Position numbers and translations under genes: made by a program
Notes under the pieces: model-generated
What the model was told of the DNA's origin: nothing
What the model saw: the letters and a program-made list of their open reading frames with translations, nothing else
The model's database searches: none
Part shown: positions 52,143 through 61,290 of the stretch, one piece after another
Layout of the letters: each line of letters starts with the position of its first letter
Numbering within the stretch: position 1 is the stretch's first letter
Origin: an uncultured Erythrobacter sp.
GTDB taxonomy: Bacteria; Pseudomonadota; Alphaproteobacteria; Sphingomonadales; Sphingomonadaceae
DNA length: 64,000 nt
Assembly: GCA_947501215.1 (NCBI GenBank)
Contig: CANMUS010000001.1
Span: 372,001-436,000 of the forward strand
Direction: 5' to 3'

Positions 52143-52976
52143 ATGAACGAACCTGATCCTATGACCACCTCGAATCGCCTCTCCTCCGCCTTCGCCAAGC
52201 CCCACCCCGCGCTCGTCTGCTTCCTCACCGCAGGCGACGGTGACACGGCTGCCAATCTCGATGCACTGGTCGAGGGCGGTGCGGATGTGATCGAGCTGGG
52301 GATGCCCTTCACCGATCCGATGGCCGATGGCCCCGCGATCCAGAAGGCCAACATCCGCTCGCTCGGCGCAGGCACGACCACCGCCGATGTGCTGCGCATC
52401 GCGACCGAGTTCCGTGTGCGCCATCCTAATGTCCCGCTGGTGCTGATGGGCTACGCCAATCCCATGATCCGGCACGGGCCGGAATGGTTTGCCTCGGCCG
52501 CGAAGGATGCCGGCGTCGACGGCGTGATCTGCGTCGACATTCCGCCTGAGGAGGACGATGCACTCGGCCCGGCGCTGCGCGACGCGGGCATCGCCCCGAT
52601 CCGCCTCGCCACGCCGACCACGGACGACAAGCGCCTGCCTGCCGTGGTCGAAGGTAGCCAGGGCTTCCTCTACTACGTCGCGGTCGCGGGCATCACCGGC
52701 ATGCAGCAGGCGGCGATCGAATCGATCGAGTCCAATGTCACCCGCATCAAGCAATCGACCGACGTTCCCGTCGCTGTCGGCTTCGGCGTGCGCACGCCCG
52801 AACAGGCGGGCAAGATCGCGCGCGTGGCCGATGGCGTGGTGGTCGGCTCGGCATTGGTCGAGCTGGTTGCCGAGCACGGCGCGGATGCTCCGGCCAGGCT
52901 GCGCGAGCTCACCGCAGGGCTTGCCAAGGCCGTCCATTCGGCGGCAAGGGCCCCTCGGAAAGAAGAAAAAGCATGA
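52143..52976 (+). CDS. trpA: Tryptophan synthase alpha chain
   Basis: A 277-residue TIM-barrel subunit that makes indole from indole-glycerol phosphate. The catalytic Glu is in [19 protein letters not shown], and Asp in [11 protein letters not shown]. The end [11 protein letters not shown] and [13 protein letters not shown] are typical. Met at 52161 is an alternative start. Its stop overlaps the accD start (ATGA). Confidence 0.96.
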   Translation: MNEPDPMTTSNRLSSAFAKPHPALVCFLTAGDGDTAANLDALVEGGADVIELGMPFTDPMADGPAIQKANIRSLGAGTTTADVLRIATEFRVRHPNVPLVLMGYANPMIRHGPEWFASAAKDAGVDGVICVDIPPEEDDALGPALRDAGIAPIRLATPTTDDKRLPAVVEGSQGFLYYVAVAGITGMQQAAIESIESNVTRIKQSTDVPVAVGFGVRTPEQAGKIARVADGVVVGSALVELVAEHGADAPARLRELTAGLAKAVHSAARAPRKEEKA

Positions 52977-53821
52977 ACTGGTTCACCCGCGTCCGCAATT
53001 CGATCACCTCGCTGTCCAAGCGCACCACCGACAAGGATCTGTGGGTCAAGTGCCCCAGCTGCCAGCAGATGGTCTTCGCGCAGGAATACGAGGAGAACGC
53101 CTACGTCTGCCCGCGCTGCGACCATCACGGCCGGATCGGCGCGGACGAACGCCTGCGCCAGCTGCTCGACGAAGGATATGAGGTTCTTCCCGTCCCCGAG
53201 GTGAAGGAAGATCCGCTCAAGTTTCGCGACTCGACGAAGTACACCGACCGCCTGAAGAAGGCGCGCGCCAAGAGCCCGCACAAGGACGCCTTCATCGTCG
53301 GCTCCGGCGCAATCGAGGGCAAGCCGGCGGTCGTCGGCGTGCAGGACTTCGGCTTCATGGGCGGATCGATGGGAATGGCCGTCGGTACCGCCTTCTGCCA
53401 GGGGGCCGAACGCGCGCTGACCCGCCGCGCGCCCTATATCGTGGTCACTGCCGCGGGCGGCGCGCGCATGCAGGAGGGCATTCTCAGCCTGATGCAGATG
53501 CCCAAGGCGACCGTGATGACGCGCCGCCTGAAAGAGGCGGGCCTGCCCTATATCGTGCTTCTGACCGACCCGACCACCGGCGGCGTGACCGCCAGCTATG
53601 CCATGCTGGGCGACGTCCATATCGCAGAGCCCGGGGCCCTCATCGGCTTCGCGGGCCAACGCGTGATTCAGGACACGATCCGCGAGCAGCTGCCCGACGG
53701 CTTCCAGCGCGCCGAGTACCTCCACAAGCACGGCATGGTCGACATGGTCGTGCATCGCCACGACCTGAAGGACACGCTGGCGACGCTGCTCGACTATCTG
53801 GCGCCTGCCGAGGCTGCCTGA
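52973..53821 (+). CDS. accD: Acetyl-CoA carboxylase carboxyltransferase subunit beta
   Basis: A 282-residue subunit that transfers CO2 from biotin to acetyl-CoA. The N-terminal zinc ribbon has CPSCQQMVF and CPRCDHHG. The carboxyltransferase core shows [27 protein letters not shown], and the CoA region [12 protein letters not shown]. The neighbours trpA and folC are the usual ones in this class. Confidence 0.97.
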   Translation: MNWFTRVRNSITSLSKRTTDKDLWVKCPSCQQMVFAQEYEENAYVCPRCDHHGRIGADERLRQLLDEGYEVLPVPEVKEDPLKFRDSTKYTDRLKKARAKSPHKDAFIVGSGAIEGKPAVVGVQDFGFMGGSMGMAVGTAFCQGAERALTRRAPYIVVTAAGGARMQEGILSLMQMPKATVMTRRLKEAGLPYIVLLTDPTTGGVTASYAMLGDVHIAEPGALIGFAGQRVIQDTIREQLPDGFQRAEYLHKHGMVDMVVHRHDLKDTLATLLDYLAPAEAA

Positions 53822-53829
53822 GCCCCGTC

Positions 53830-55089
53830 ATGCGGGACTTCGCCCGCTCCGACAGTCCCGATGTCCAGCGCCAGCTCGACCGGCTGGGTGCGCTTTCCGT
53901 GCCGCAAGGGCGGCTCGGCCTCGACACGATCCGTGCGCTGCTGGCGCGGCTCGGCGATCCGCACAAGCGCCTGCCGCCGACCTTCCATGTCGCCGGCACC
54001 AACGGCAAGGGATCGACCTGCGCCTTCCTACGCGCGATGCTGGAAGCGCACGGCTACCGCGTCCACGTCACCACCAGCCCGCATCTCGTGCGCTACAACG
54101 AGCGCATCCGGATCGCGGGTGAGCTGATCTCCGACGAGCGGCTGGCCGCGGTCCTCGAAGAGGTGCTCGATGCCGGTGCCGATCTCGAACCGAGCTTCTT
54201 CGAAGTCACCATCGCTGCGGCCTTCACCGAGTTCGCCCGCGTGCCCGCCAACGCTTGCGTGGTCGAGGTCGGCCTCGGCGGTCGATTCGACGCGACCAAT
54301 GTGCTGGAGCCCGAAGTACTCGCCGCCTGCGGCATCGCCGCGCTGGGGATCGACCACGAGCGCTTCCTGCTCGCGCCAGATACTGGCGTCCCGGAGGACC
54401 CCATCGCGCGCATCGCGTTCGAGAAGGCCGGTATCGCCAAGCGGGGTGTGCCGCTGGTGACGTTGCGCGAGACCTATCCCGCAATCGCTCACGACGCGAT
54501 CGCAGCTGTGGCGGCGAAAAAGGGAGCGATCATTCGGGACGTCGATCAATCGCTGGTCGAGCGCCTGTCCCACAAAGACCTCGGCTTGCCGGGCGCCCAC
54601 CAGCAGTGGAACGCAGCCCTCGCCGTCGCGATGCTCGCCTCGCAAGGCAGGTTGGCGGTTTCCGAAGCAGCCATCGAACGCGGCCTCGCCCGCACCGAAT
54701 GGCCTGCGCGCCTACATCGCCTGTCGAACGGCCCGCTCGTGGGCGAGCACGAAGTCTGGCTCGACGGTGGCCATAATCGATCCGCCGGCGAGATGCTGGC
54801 CGAACATTTCCGCGGCCAGCGCATCCACCTCATCGTCGGGATGCTGGAGGCGAAAGATCCGCAGGCGCTGATCGAACCGCTTGCAGGTTCGATCGCCAGC
54901 CTCACCGCAGTCCCGGTGCCCGGTCACGACCACCACGGGCCCGATGCGTTCGGCCCGGAAGCCAGAGCTGCAAACGATTTGCCGGAAGCCGTGGCCGCAT
55001 TGCCAAAGGACGCATTGCCCGTCCTCATCGCCGGCTCGCTGTATCTCGCAGGAGAAGCGCTCGGGCTGAACGGCGACCTGCCCGATTGA
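53830..55089 (+). CDS. folC: Folylpolyglutamate synthase / dihydrofolate synthase
   Basis: A 419-residue Mur-like ligase that adds glutamate to folates. The P-loop is HVAGTNGKGSTCAFLRAML; TSPHLVRYNERIRI and VGLGGRFDATNVL are further motifs. The C-terminal part has LDGGHNRSAGE. It is the last gene of the trp-acc-fol run and converges on the PilZ gene with 6 bp between stops. Confidence 0.96.
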   Translation: MRDFARSDSPDVQRQLDRLGALSVPQGRLGLDTIRALLARLGDPHKRLPPTFHVAGTNGKGSTCAFLRAMLEAHGYRVHVTTSPHLVRYNERIRIAGELISDERLAAVLEEVLDAGADLEPSFFEVTIAAAFTEFARVPANACVVEVGLGGRFDATNVLEPEVLAACGIAALGIDHERFLLAPDTGVPEDPIARIAFEKAGIAKRGVPLVTLRETYPAIAHDAIAAVAAKKGAIIRDVDQSLVERLSHKDLGLPGAHQQWNAALAVAMLASQGRLAVSEAAIERGLARTEWPARLHRLSNGPLVGEHEVWLDGGHNRSAGEMLAEHFRGQRIHLIVGMLEAKDPQALIEPLAGSIASLTAVPVPGHDHHGPDAFGPEARAANDLPEAVAALPKDALPVLIAGSLYLAGEALGLNGDLPD

Positions 55090-55095
55090 GCGGGT

Positions 55096-55491
55096 TCAGG
55101 TGCTGGAGAAGATGCCCTTCGACCACAGCTTTGCCGCATCGCGCAGCTCGTCGAAATCGCGGCGCACCATGAAGGGGGCCTGCTTCTTCGTTTCCTTAAT
55201 CACCCCCGGGCGCAACGGCTGCTCGAAGACGAGGCCCATGCGCGGGCCATCCTTCCACGTCACCGTCCCGAAGGCGTCGAACTGCAACCATCTGAGAAAG
55301 CAATCCGATATGTCGCTCGCGGCCCGCTCATCGTGCTCCAACAGCAGGATGTGCGCCCCGCCCTGCGACAGATCGACGATCTCCACCCGCTTGCGACCGT
55401 CAAGCGTTTCCAGATAGCCGAGTACACCGAGTGGGAGGCGCAGGAAGGCGCGCTCTTTCGGTGCTGTGTTTTTGTGTTGCTGCGTCCCCAT
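55096..55491 (-). CDS. PilZ domain protein
   Basis: A 131-residue protein with a single PilZ domain. The cyclic-di-GMP site is visible as RAFLR (RxxxR) near residue 14 and DLSQGGA (DxSxxG) near residue 40. Its output is unknown. It lies 69 bp beyond the ampG-like gene on the same strand. Confidence 0.85.
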   Translation of the reverse strand: MGTQQHKNTAPKERAFLRLPLGVLGYLETLDGRKRVEIVDLSQGGAHILLLEHDERAASDISDCFLRWLQFDAFGTVTWKDGPRMGLVFEQPLRPGVIKETKKQAPFMVRRDFDELRDAAKLWSKGIFSST

Positions 55492-55560
55492 TGCCGACAG
55501 GGCTACAACGAAAGAGGTTATCGCGGACTTAAATTGGCGAGAAAATGGGAGCGCTACCGG

Positions 55561-57285
55561 CTACTCTGCCGGTACGCTCTCACCGGCCTCCGGTGCCACG
55601 ATGCCCGCGGCCGCTTTCGAGCGGCCCTCACGCCACCACTCGATGCACACGAGTACCGCTGCGCCCAGTCCGATCCAGGTGGTGAGGATGAAGACGTCGT
55701 AATAGCCTTGGTTCTCGATCATCTCGCCCAGCGCGCCGCGGCCGAGCGTGCCGACCAGCAGCGTGAGCGATGACAGCAGCGCGTATTGCACCGCGCTGAA
55801 TTTCTTCGACACGATCGAGGACAGCCAGGCGATATAGGCCGCCCCCGCAATCCCGATAGCAAGGTTCTCGAATGCGATGGTGATGGTCAGTCTGGCAAGT
55901 TCGGCATCGCCGATGCCGGGAACCTGTTCGATCAGATAGGTGAAGCCCACGGTATCGCTGAACGCTTGCATGTTCGCGCCCCCGATGGCCATGTCGGCGT
56001 AAAGCAGGTTGGTCAGCGCAGCGAGAATGCCGCCGATCAGCAGCGTCGCCATGCGGCCGATCGTTGTGAGCATGAGGCCACCCAGCGCCAGACCTGCGAT
56101 GATTGCGCCCACCCCGAAGAATTTCGAGGCGAAGGCCACATCGTCGTTCGTGTACTCCAGCTCGCCGAGGTAGAAGGGGTAGGCGAAGGTCCCCCAGATG
56201 GCATCGCAAATGCGATAGGTCAGCACGACCGCGAGGATCAACACCAGCGACCAGCCCATCCGGCCGACGAATTCGACCAGCGGCAGCACCAGCGCGCGAT
56301 AGAGATGGTCGAGCGCATAAGAGCCCCCACTTACCGGCGGCGCGTCCTCGCGCAGCAGGTGTTTGCCCTGCTTCTTCTGTGAAGCGAGCCAGCCAGCGAT
56401 CAGCGCGGGCAGGATGATCGTAGCCACGATGATCCACGGACCGACGTTGACCGTAAATTCCGTCGGGTTCGGCCGATCCTCCGGCGCATAGGTCATGGAC
56501 ATGACCATGAAGGCGAGCACGATGCCGATCGCACCTGCCCACAGCAAGCCGACCAGTGCGAGCGCGCGATTGCGGATGTGCGGACTCAATTCGCCAGCCA
56601 TTCTTAGTGCGCGGACCTGTTCGTCGCCCTGATTCTCTTCAGCGACACCGGAGGCATTGGGCGCCCACAGGCCGACGAAGCCCACGAACAGCAAAATACC
56701 CCCCATCATCATATAGGTCTGGGGCCAACCGATACGCGCTGCGATGATCAGCCCGAGCGCCCCCCCGACGAGCGAAGAGAGTCGGTAGCCCATCTGATAA
56801 ACGGTCGAGAGGATGTCGATGGTGGCACGTTCGTCGGCGACGTCGATACGCCACGCATTGATCGCGATGTCCTGCGTCGCGCTGGCGAAAGCGCCAATGC
56901 CGGCGAGCAATGAAAACCAGCCGAGTTGCGTGCGTGGCTCCAGAAGGCTCATCGTGATGAGGATCGCGCCCAACAGCAGCTGCATCGGCACGATCCATTG
57001 CTTCCGCCTGCCGAGCTTGCGCAGCATGGGGATATTGACCTTGTCGATCAGGGGAGACCACAGGAACTGGAAAGCGTAAGCCAGCCCGATGAGCGAGAAG
57101 ATGCCCATCGTCTCCAGATCTACTTCCGCTTCCGTCAGCCAGGCGAACAACGTGCCGAGAAACAGCGCGAAGGGCAGGCCGCTGGCAAAGCCGAACAGCA
57201 GCATGAAACCGGTCTTGCGATCCCCTAGGGCCATGCCGAGCGCCCGCCACGCGGAAATCTTCTTGGTCTCGGCGGCTTCGGCCAT
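55561..57285 (-). CDS. ampG: AmpG-like MFS muropeptide permease
   Basis: A 574-residue membrane protein with about 14 hydrophobic spans. The N-terminus after MAEAAETKKISAW has GFASGLPFALFLGTLFAWL and YAFQFLWSPLIDKVNIP, followed by ATQDIAINAWRID, which are AmpG-type motifs. AmpG imports anhydro-muropeptides for cell-wall recycling. It would supply the substrate for the LdcA and MurC-like enzymes at 6.6-8.9 kb. It is divergent from the Rieske oxygenase, 71 bp apart. Confidence 0.88.
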   Translation of the reverse strand: MAEAAETKKISAWRALGMALGDRKTGFMLLFGFASGLPFALFLGTLFAWLTEAEVDLETMGIFSLIGLAYAFQFLWSPLIDKVNIPMLRKLGRRKQWIVPMQLLLGAILITMSLLEPRTQLGWFSLLAGIGAFASATQDIAINAWRIDVADERATIDILSTVYQMGYRLSSLVGGALGLIIAARIGWPQTYMMMGGILLFVGFVGLWAPNASGVAEENQGDEQVRALRMAGELSPHIRNRALALVGLLWAGAIGIVLAFMVMSMTYAPEDRPNPTEFTVNVGPWIIVATIILPALIAGWLASQKKQGKHLLREDAPPVSGGSYALDHLYRALVLPLVEFVGRMGWSLVLILAVVLTYRICDAIWGTFAYPFYLGELEYTNDDVAFASKFFGVGAIIAGLALGGLMLTTIGRMATLLIGGILAALTNLLYADMAIGGANMQAFSDTVGFTYLIEQVPGIGDAELARLTITIAFENLAIGIAGAAYIAWLSSIVSKKFSAVQYALLSSLTLLVGTLGRGALGEMIENQGYYDVFILTTWIGLGAAVLVCIEWWREGRSKAAAGIVAPEAGESVPAE

Positions 57286-57356
57286 ACGCAGGCATCCTTT
57301 GCAAATATCGTGATTTCTTGCGACACTAGCCGCTGGAGAGAGAAAGGAACAGCACA

Positions 57357-58520
57357 GTGGACGTTCCGACAAAGACGCTGCCTGAACGCCGCCCGACAGA
57401 CGGGATGCTGGCGCTCGCTAAGGACATTGCCGAAGACCGCAAGCGCGATGCTGCCGAGCCGAGCATCGTGCCTGCCTCTGTTTACACAGACCCGGAATAC
57501 TGGGCGCGGGAGAAGGCCGCGATCTACGACCGGATGCCGCAAATCCTGTGCCCTTCGGCGCTGCTGCCCGATCCGGGCATGGCCGTGCCCCATGATGCCA
57601 CCGGCCGCCCACTGCTTATCACACGCGATGCAGACGGCGCAGCCCATGTCTTCCTCAACGTCTGCCGCCATCGCGGCACGCGGCTGGTCGAAGGCGCGGA
57701 CGTGCAGTGCACGAAGAAGCTCGTCTGCCCCTATCACGCATGGACCTACGCCGTGGACGGTCGGCTGCTCGCCCTACCCCGCCCCGATACCTTTCCCGGC
57801 CTGGACAAGAGCGACTATGGGCTTGTCGAACTACCATCGCGCGAGACGGGCGGGCTCATCTGGTTCTGTCCGCAGGAGGAGACGGCGGACTTCAGCTTGG
57901 CGAATGCGCTGGGCGAAGATTTCAACGCGCTCGGCATGGGCGACCACGTGCTTTTCCGCCGCAAGACTCACAAGGTCGCAGGAAACTGGAAGCTCATCAT
58001 GGATGCCTTCCTCGAAAGCTATCACGTTACCCGCCTGCATGCGAAAACCATCGGCCCCTTCTTTAAGGACGGTGCAACCAGCGGCGACATGATCGGGCCG
58101 CATTCGCGCAGCGCGGTCGGGCGACTGGAAGAGATGGAGGGCCTCGATCTTACCGACATGGCCGCGCTGCGCCGCGTCGTCACCTTCGCTTACCAGCTGC
58201 TTCCGGGCGCGCTGATCATTCCCAGCCCCGACTACATCAATGTGATGGTGATGATGCCGCAGGCGCACGACCGCACGCTGGTGGAGGACTTCATGCTCAT
58301 CCCCGAGCATCCTGCCACCGACAAGGCGCGCGACCATTGGGAGCGTAGCTGGGCGCTGCTCGATGGCGGCGTCTTCGCGGGCGAAGATTTTCGCGCAGCC
58401 GAGCTCGGCCAACAGGGCCTTTCGACGGGAGCGGTCCCGCATCTCACCCTGGGGACGATGGAGGGCGGCATCAGGCGTTATCATGAGACGGTCGAGGAAG
58501 CCTTGCGCGCTGTGAACTGA
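57357..58520 (+). CDS. Rieske-type ring-hydroxylating oxygenase alpha subunit
   Basis: A 387-residue oxygenase subunit. The Rieske 2Fe-2S ligands are in NVCRHRGTRL and CPYHAWTY. The catalytic domain has the mononuclear iron site around MDAFLESYHVTRLH. The substrate cannot be told; such single alpha subunits act on aromatic or quaternary-amine compounds with a separate reductase, which is not in this window. The GTG start follows AGAAAGGAAC. Confidence 0.88.
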   Translation: MDVPTKTLPERRPTDGMLALAKDIAEDRKRDAAEPSIVPASVYTDPEYWAREKAAIYDRMPQILCPSALLPDPGMAVPHDATGRPLLITRDADGAAHVFLNVCRHRGTRLVEGADVQCTKKLVCPYHAWTYAVDGRLLALPRPDTFPGLDKSDYGLVELPSRETGGLIWFCPQEETADFSLANALGEDFNALGMGDHVLFRRKTHKVAGNWKLIMDAFLESYHVTRLHAKTIGPFFKDGATSGDMIGPHSRSAVGRLEEMEGLDLTDMAALRRVVTFAYQLLPGALIIPSPDYINVMVMMPQAHDRTLVEDFMLIPEHPATDKARDHWERSWALLDGGVFAGEDFRAAELGQQGLSTGAVPHLTLGTMEGGIRRYHETVEEALRAVN

Positions 58521-58538
58521 GCGCCTAACCGCGCACTC

Positions 58539-59306
58539 ATGTCCGACAACCGACTTCCCGAAGCTGGCGAACGCATCGCCAAGCTGCTCGCGCGCGCAGG
58601 CGTGGCGAGCAGGCGCGAGATCGAGCGCATGATCGCCGACGGGCGCATCGCTCTCGACGGCAAGGTGCTCGACACGCCGGCGATCAAGCTCGACAGCCTC
58701 CACGGAGTGACGGTGGACGGCAAGCCGGTCGGCAAGGCAGAAGAAACGCGGCTGTTCGCCTTTCACAAGCCCTCGGGGATGCTGACGACCGAGCACGATC
58801 CCAAGGGACGCCCGACGATCTATGCCGCGCTGCGCAATGCCTTGCCCAAGGATGCGGGCCGCGTAATGCCGGTGGGCAGGCTCGACTACAACACCGAAGG
58901 GCTGTTGCTGCTCACCAATGATGGGGAGATGAAGCGCGCGATGGAACTGCCCTCCTCGGGCGTCCCGCGCACCTATCGCGCCCGCGCGTTCGGCGATGTG
59001 ACGCAGGCGCAATTGGACGAACTGATCGAGGGCGTGGAAGTCGACGGCATCCGCTATGGGCGGATCGAAGCCAATCTCGAACGCGGATCGGGTCGCAATC
59101 GCTGGATCGAACTGACCTTGCGCGAAGGCAAGAACCGCGAGGTGCGCCGCGTGCTCGAACATCTCGGACTGGAAGTGAACCGCCTGCTGCGCATCGGCTA
59201 CGGCCCGTTCCACATCGGCGACCTGCCGCGCGGGCAAGCGCTGGAGATCAAGCGCGGCGATGTCGCAGGCTTCAAGCGCGAACTGGCTCGCGGGGGCCGC
59301 CAGTGA
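58539..59306 (+). CDS. rluB: RluB/RsuA-type pseudouridine synthase
   Basis: A 255-residue enzyme with an N-terminal S4 RNA-binding domain (RIAKLLARAGVASRREIERM) and a catalytic domain whose Asp is in VGRLDYNTEGLLLLTNDG. RNREVRRVLEHLGLEVNRL is the typical end. The close match to RluB points to 23S rRNA position 2605. Its stop overlaps the rsmD start (GTGA). Confidence 0.9.
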   Translation: MSDNRLPEAGERIAKLLARAGVASRREIERMIADGRIALDGKVLDTPAIKLDSLHGVTVDGKPVGKAEETRLFAFHKPSGMLTTEHDPKGRPTIYAALRNALPKDAGRVMPVGRLDYNTEGLLLLTNDGEMKRAMELPSSGVPRTYRARAFGDVTQAQLDELIEGVEVDGIRYGRIEANLERGSGRNRWIELTLREGKNREVRRVLEHLGLEVNRLLRIGYGPFHIGDLPRGQALEIKRGDVAGFKRELARGGRQ

Positions 59307-59857
59307 GGATAATCGCGGGCGACTGGCGCGGACGCAAGCTGACAGCGCCACCGGGCGAGGCAACCCGCCCGACCGCGGACCGGACGCGCGAGACGCTGTT
59401 CAACATGCTAACAAGCCGACTCGGCAGCTTCGACGAGTTGCACGTGCTCGACCTCTTCGCCGGCTCGGGCGCGCTCGGCTTGGAAGCCCTGTCGCGCGGC
59501 GCGGCCTCCTGCCTGTTCGTCGAGCAGGACAGCGCGGCGGTGAAGGCGATCCGCAGCAATATCGAGACCTTCGAGGCGCGGACCAGAGCGAGCGTTCAGC
59601 AGGCATCGGTGATGAGCCTCGGTCCGGCCAAATCCGCGCACCAGCTGATTCTGCTCGATCCACCTTATGGGACCGGCGCGGGCGAAGTCGCTCTGGATCG
59701 CATGCTGCGGCTCGGGTGGATCGACCCCACGACCTGGATCGCGCTCGAAACCGGCGCGAAGGAAGAACCGCGGGTGAGCGGGCTCGAATGCGTGGCGGAT
59801 CGCCGCGTCGGCAAGGCTCGGCTCTCGCTCTTAAGGCTCGCTACCGACGCGGCGTGA
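59303..59857 (+). CDS. rsmD: 16S rRNA (guanine-966-N2)-methyltransferase
   Basis: A 184-residue SAM methyltransferase. It begins RIIAGDWRGRKLTAPPG and TRPTADRTRETLFNML. The SAM motif is LDLFAGSGALGLEALSRGA and the catalytic motif is LLDPPYGTG. The GTG start is coupled to the rluB stop. Confidence 0.94.
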   Translation: MRIIAGDWRGRKLTAPPGEATRPTADRTRETLFNMLTSRLGSFDELHVLDLFAGSGALGLEALSRGAASCLFVEQDSAAVKAIRSNIETFEARTRASVQQASVMSLGPAKSAHQLILLDPPYGTGAGEVALDRMLRLGWIDPTTWIALETGAKEEPRVSGLECVADRRVGKARLSLLRLATDAA

Positions 59858-59864
59858 GGCGCAA

Positions 59865-60332
59865 TTACGTGCGCTTCATAGGATCGGAGTGCTCGGAATG
59901 CGCTTCATCCATCGGCTCCACTTCCTCGACCGGCTCCGTTTCCTCAACCGGATCGGCATCGGCGGTAGGCTCAGTCGGTTCCGTCGCGCCAACCTGCGTT
60001 TCGATCTGACCCCACGCAGCTTCGCGCCCTGTCTCGTCCATCGCGACCATTGCCAGCTTGTCGCCATCGGCTAACCGCCAGAAAAGCTCCTGTCGCTCGG
60101 GCACAAGCGTCCAGTAATACCCCTGCACCTCGCCCGGCCACTGCCGGAACTGGACCTGTCGCTCCTCCGGCCAATCGTCGACAACCGCCATCTGTTCGGG
60201 CGTCATTATCGCCTCGGCAGGCTGGGCATCAGCCGGCGGTGGTGCCGTGGTTTCGGGTGTATCCTGCGCCATTGCAGGGATAGAAATTGTGGCCAGTTGG
60301 CCACCGAGAATGTACCAAAAAGTCTTTCGCAT
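59865..60332 (-). CDS. Hypothetical secreted protein, YYWTL family paralogue 1
   Basis: A 155-residue protein with a signal peptide (FWYILGGQLATISIPAMAQ), a Pro/Ala/Thr-rich linker, and a domain of about 75 residues patterned as WPEERQ, QWPGEVQGYYWTL, then REAAWGQI. The C-terminal 35 residues are Glu/Pro/Asp-rich. GAGGAAGAGCAC precedes the ATG. It is a clear paralogue of the next gene upstream (60602-61156). No named family or function is recognised. Confidence 0.7.
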   Translation of the reverse strand: MRKTFWYILGGQLATISIPAMAQDTPETTAPPPADAQPAEAIMTPEQMAVVDDWPEERQVQFRQWPGEVQGYYWTLVPERQELFWRLADGDKLAMVAMDETGREAAWGQIETQVGATEPTEPTADADPVEETEPVEEVEPMDEAHSEHSDPMKRT

Positions 60333-60521
60333 GTGCTCTTCCTCTAGAAGTGAACATGCGCAACGAACGCGACCCGAATACTTACCCCTCCGGGACCTTC
60401 CTTGTCGTTTCAAACGCTTCCGATAAGCAATGGATTGCCGCGACCGCAATCGCGCTTTCCGCACCGCCCAACGGTGGTCGTGGCAAAAATGCGGCGAACG
60501 GAATCCCGCGCGTAAGCGAAA

Positions 60522-60547
60522 GGCGAGACCGCTTTCACGGTCCCGCC
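60522..60547 (-). terminator. Probable terminator after YYWTL paralogue 2
   Basis: A 10-bp stem with one G-T pair (60522-60531 with 60538-60547) has a TGAAAG loop on the minus strand, followed by TTTCGCTT, about 55 bp beyond the stop at 60602. It suggests that the two paralogues have separate transcripts. Confidence 0.5.
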
Positions 60548-60601
60548 CTCGAACTCATAGCCAAGTCGCACTTGCGACACGTTGTGATAGAATAGTTCAA
60601 A

Positions 60602-61156
60602 TCAGTCCATCTGACTGGCGGGACGACCCGGCCAATAATCCAGCGGCTTCGTACCGGTGCGGTTCTTTTCCCAGCTATTGATGCAGCCATCCTGCTGGTT
60701 CGGCGTGCATACCGGCAGGTCCTCGGCCGAGATGTTTGCGGCAGTGCTGCGCGTAATCGGCTGGGCGACTTCATTGCTCACGAAACGCGGCGAGGTCGAA
60801 GCCGACGTCGATGCGGTCGTAGCTGTTGTTGCGGTCGTGCTCGAGCCGTTCATCTGGGCTGCAATTTGCGTCCAGGCGGTCGAGCGCTGTTCGGGCGTCA
60901 TTTCATAGATGCGCACACGCTGCTCGTCGTTGAGGACCCACCAGCCGTTTGTTTGTGCAGGCGTCAGAGTCCAATAGTATTCCTGTACGTTGGCAGGCCA
61001 TGCATCATAGGCGGTCTGGCGATCGGCCGGCCAGCCATCATACATGGCCTCCTGAGCGTCGGTCCACATGTAGCCGTCAGAATCCATGTCCTGGGCGATC
61101 GTGGGGGCGGCGGTAAGAGCCAGGGCTGCTGCACCGGCGAGGATGATATTACGCAT
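60602..61156 (-). CDS. Hypothetical secreted protein, YYWTL family paralogue 2
   Basis: A 184-residue protein with a signal peptide (IILAGAAALALTAAPTIAQ) and the same domain pattern as paralogue 1: GWPADRQ, AWPANVQEYYWTLTP, then STAWTQIAAQ. A Thr/Ser-rich linker leads to a C-terminal segment with two Cys (LPVCTPNQQDGCINSWEKN) and the end DYWPGRPASQMD. The start at 61156 keeps the signal intact; Met at 61183 is possible. The function is unknown. Confidence 0.7.
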   Translation of the reverse strand: MRNIILAGAAALALTAAPTIAQDMDSDGYMWTDAQEAMYDGWPADRQTAYDAWPANVQEYYWTLTPAQTNGWWVLNDEQRVRIYEMTPEQRSTAWTQIAAQMNGSSTTATTATTASTSASTSPRFVSNEVAQPITRSTAANISAEDLPVCTPNQQDGCINSWEKNRTGTKPLDYWPGRPASQMD

Positions 61157-61290
61157 TGGAGTGTTCTCCATCTTTGTTTCCATTGCTCTTCCTACGCAGC
61201 ACCGCACTGCATTGTTCCGTGGGTCCTCAGTACGTCAGGGTACGTCAGGCTTGTATTGCAGCCCGGCGTTCCCTAGCTGTTCCGGAGCTC

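Noticed and set aside
60356-60595. A possible small gene between the two YYWTL paralogues
   Set aside because: The plus-strand frame is basic and of low plausibility, and it runs across a likely terminator of the minus-strand gene.
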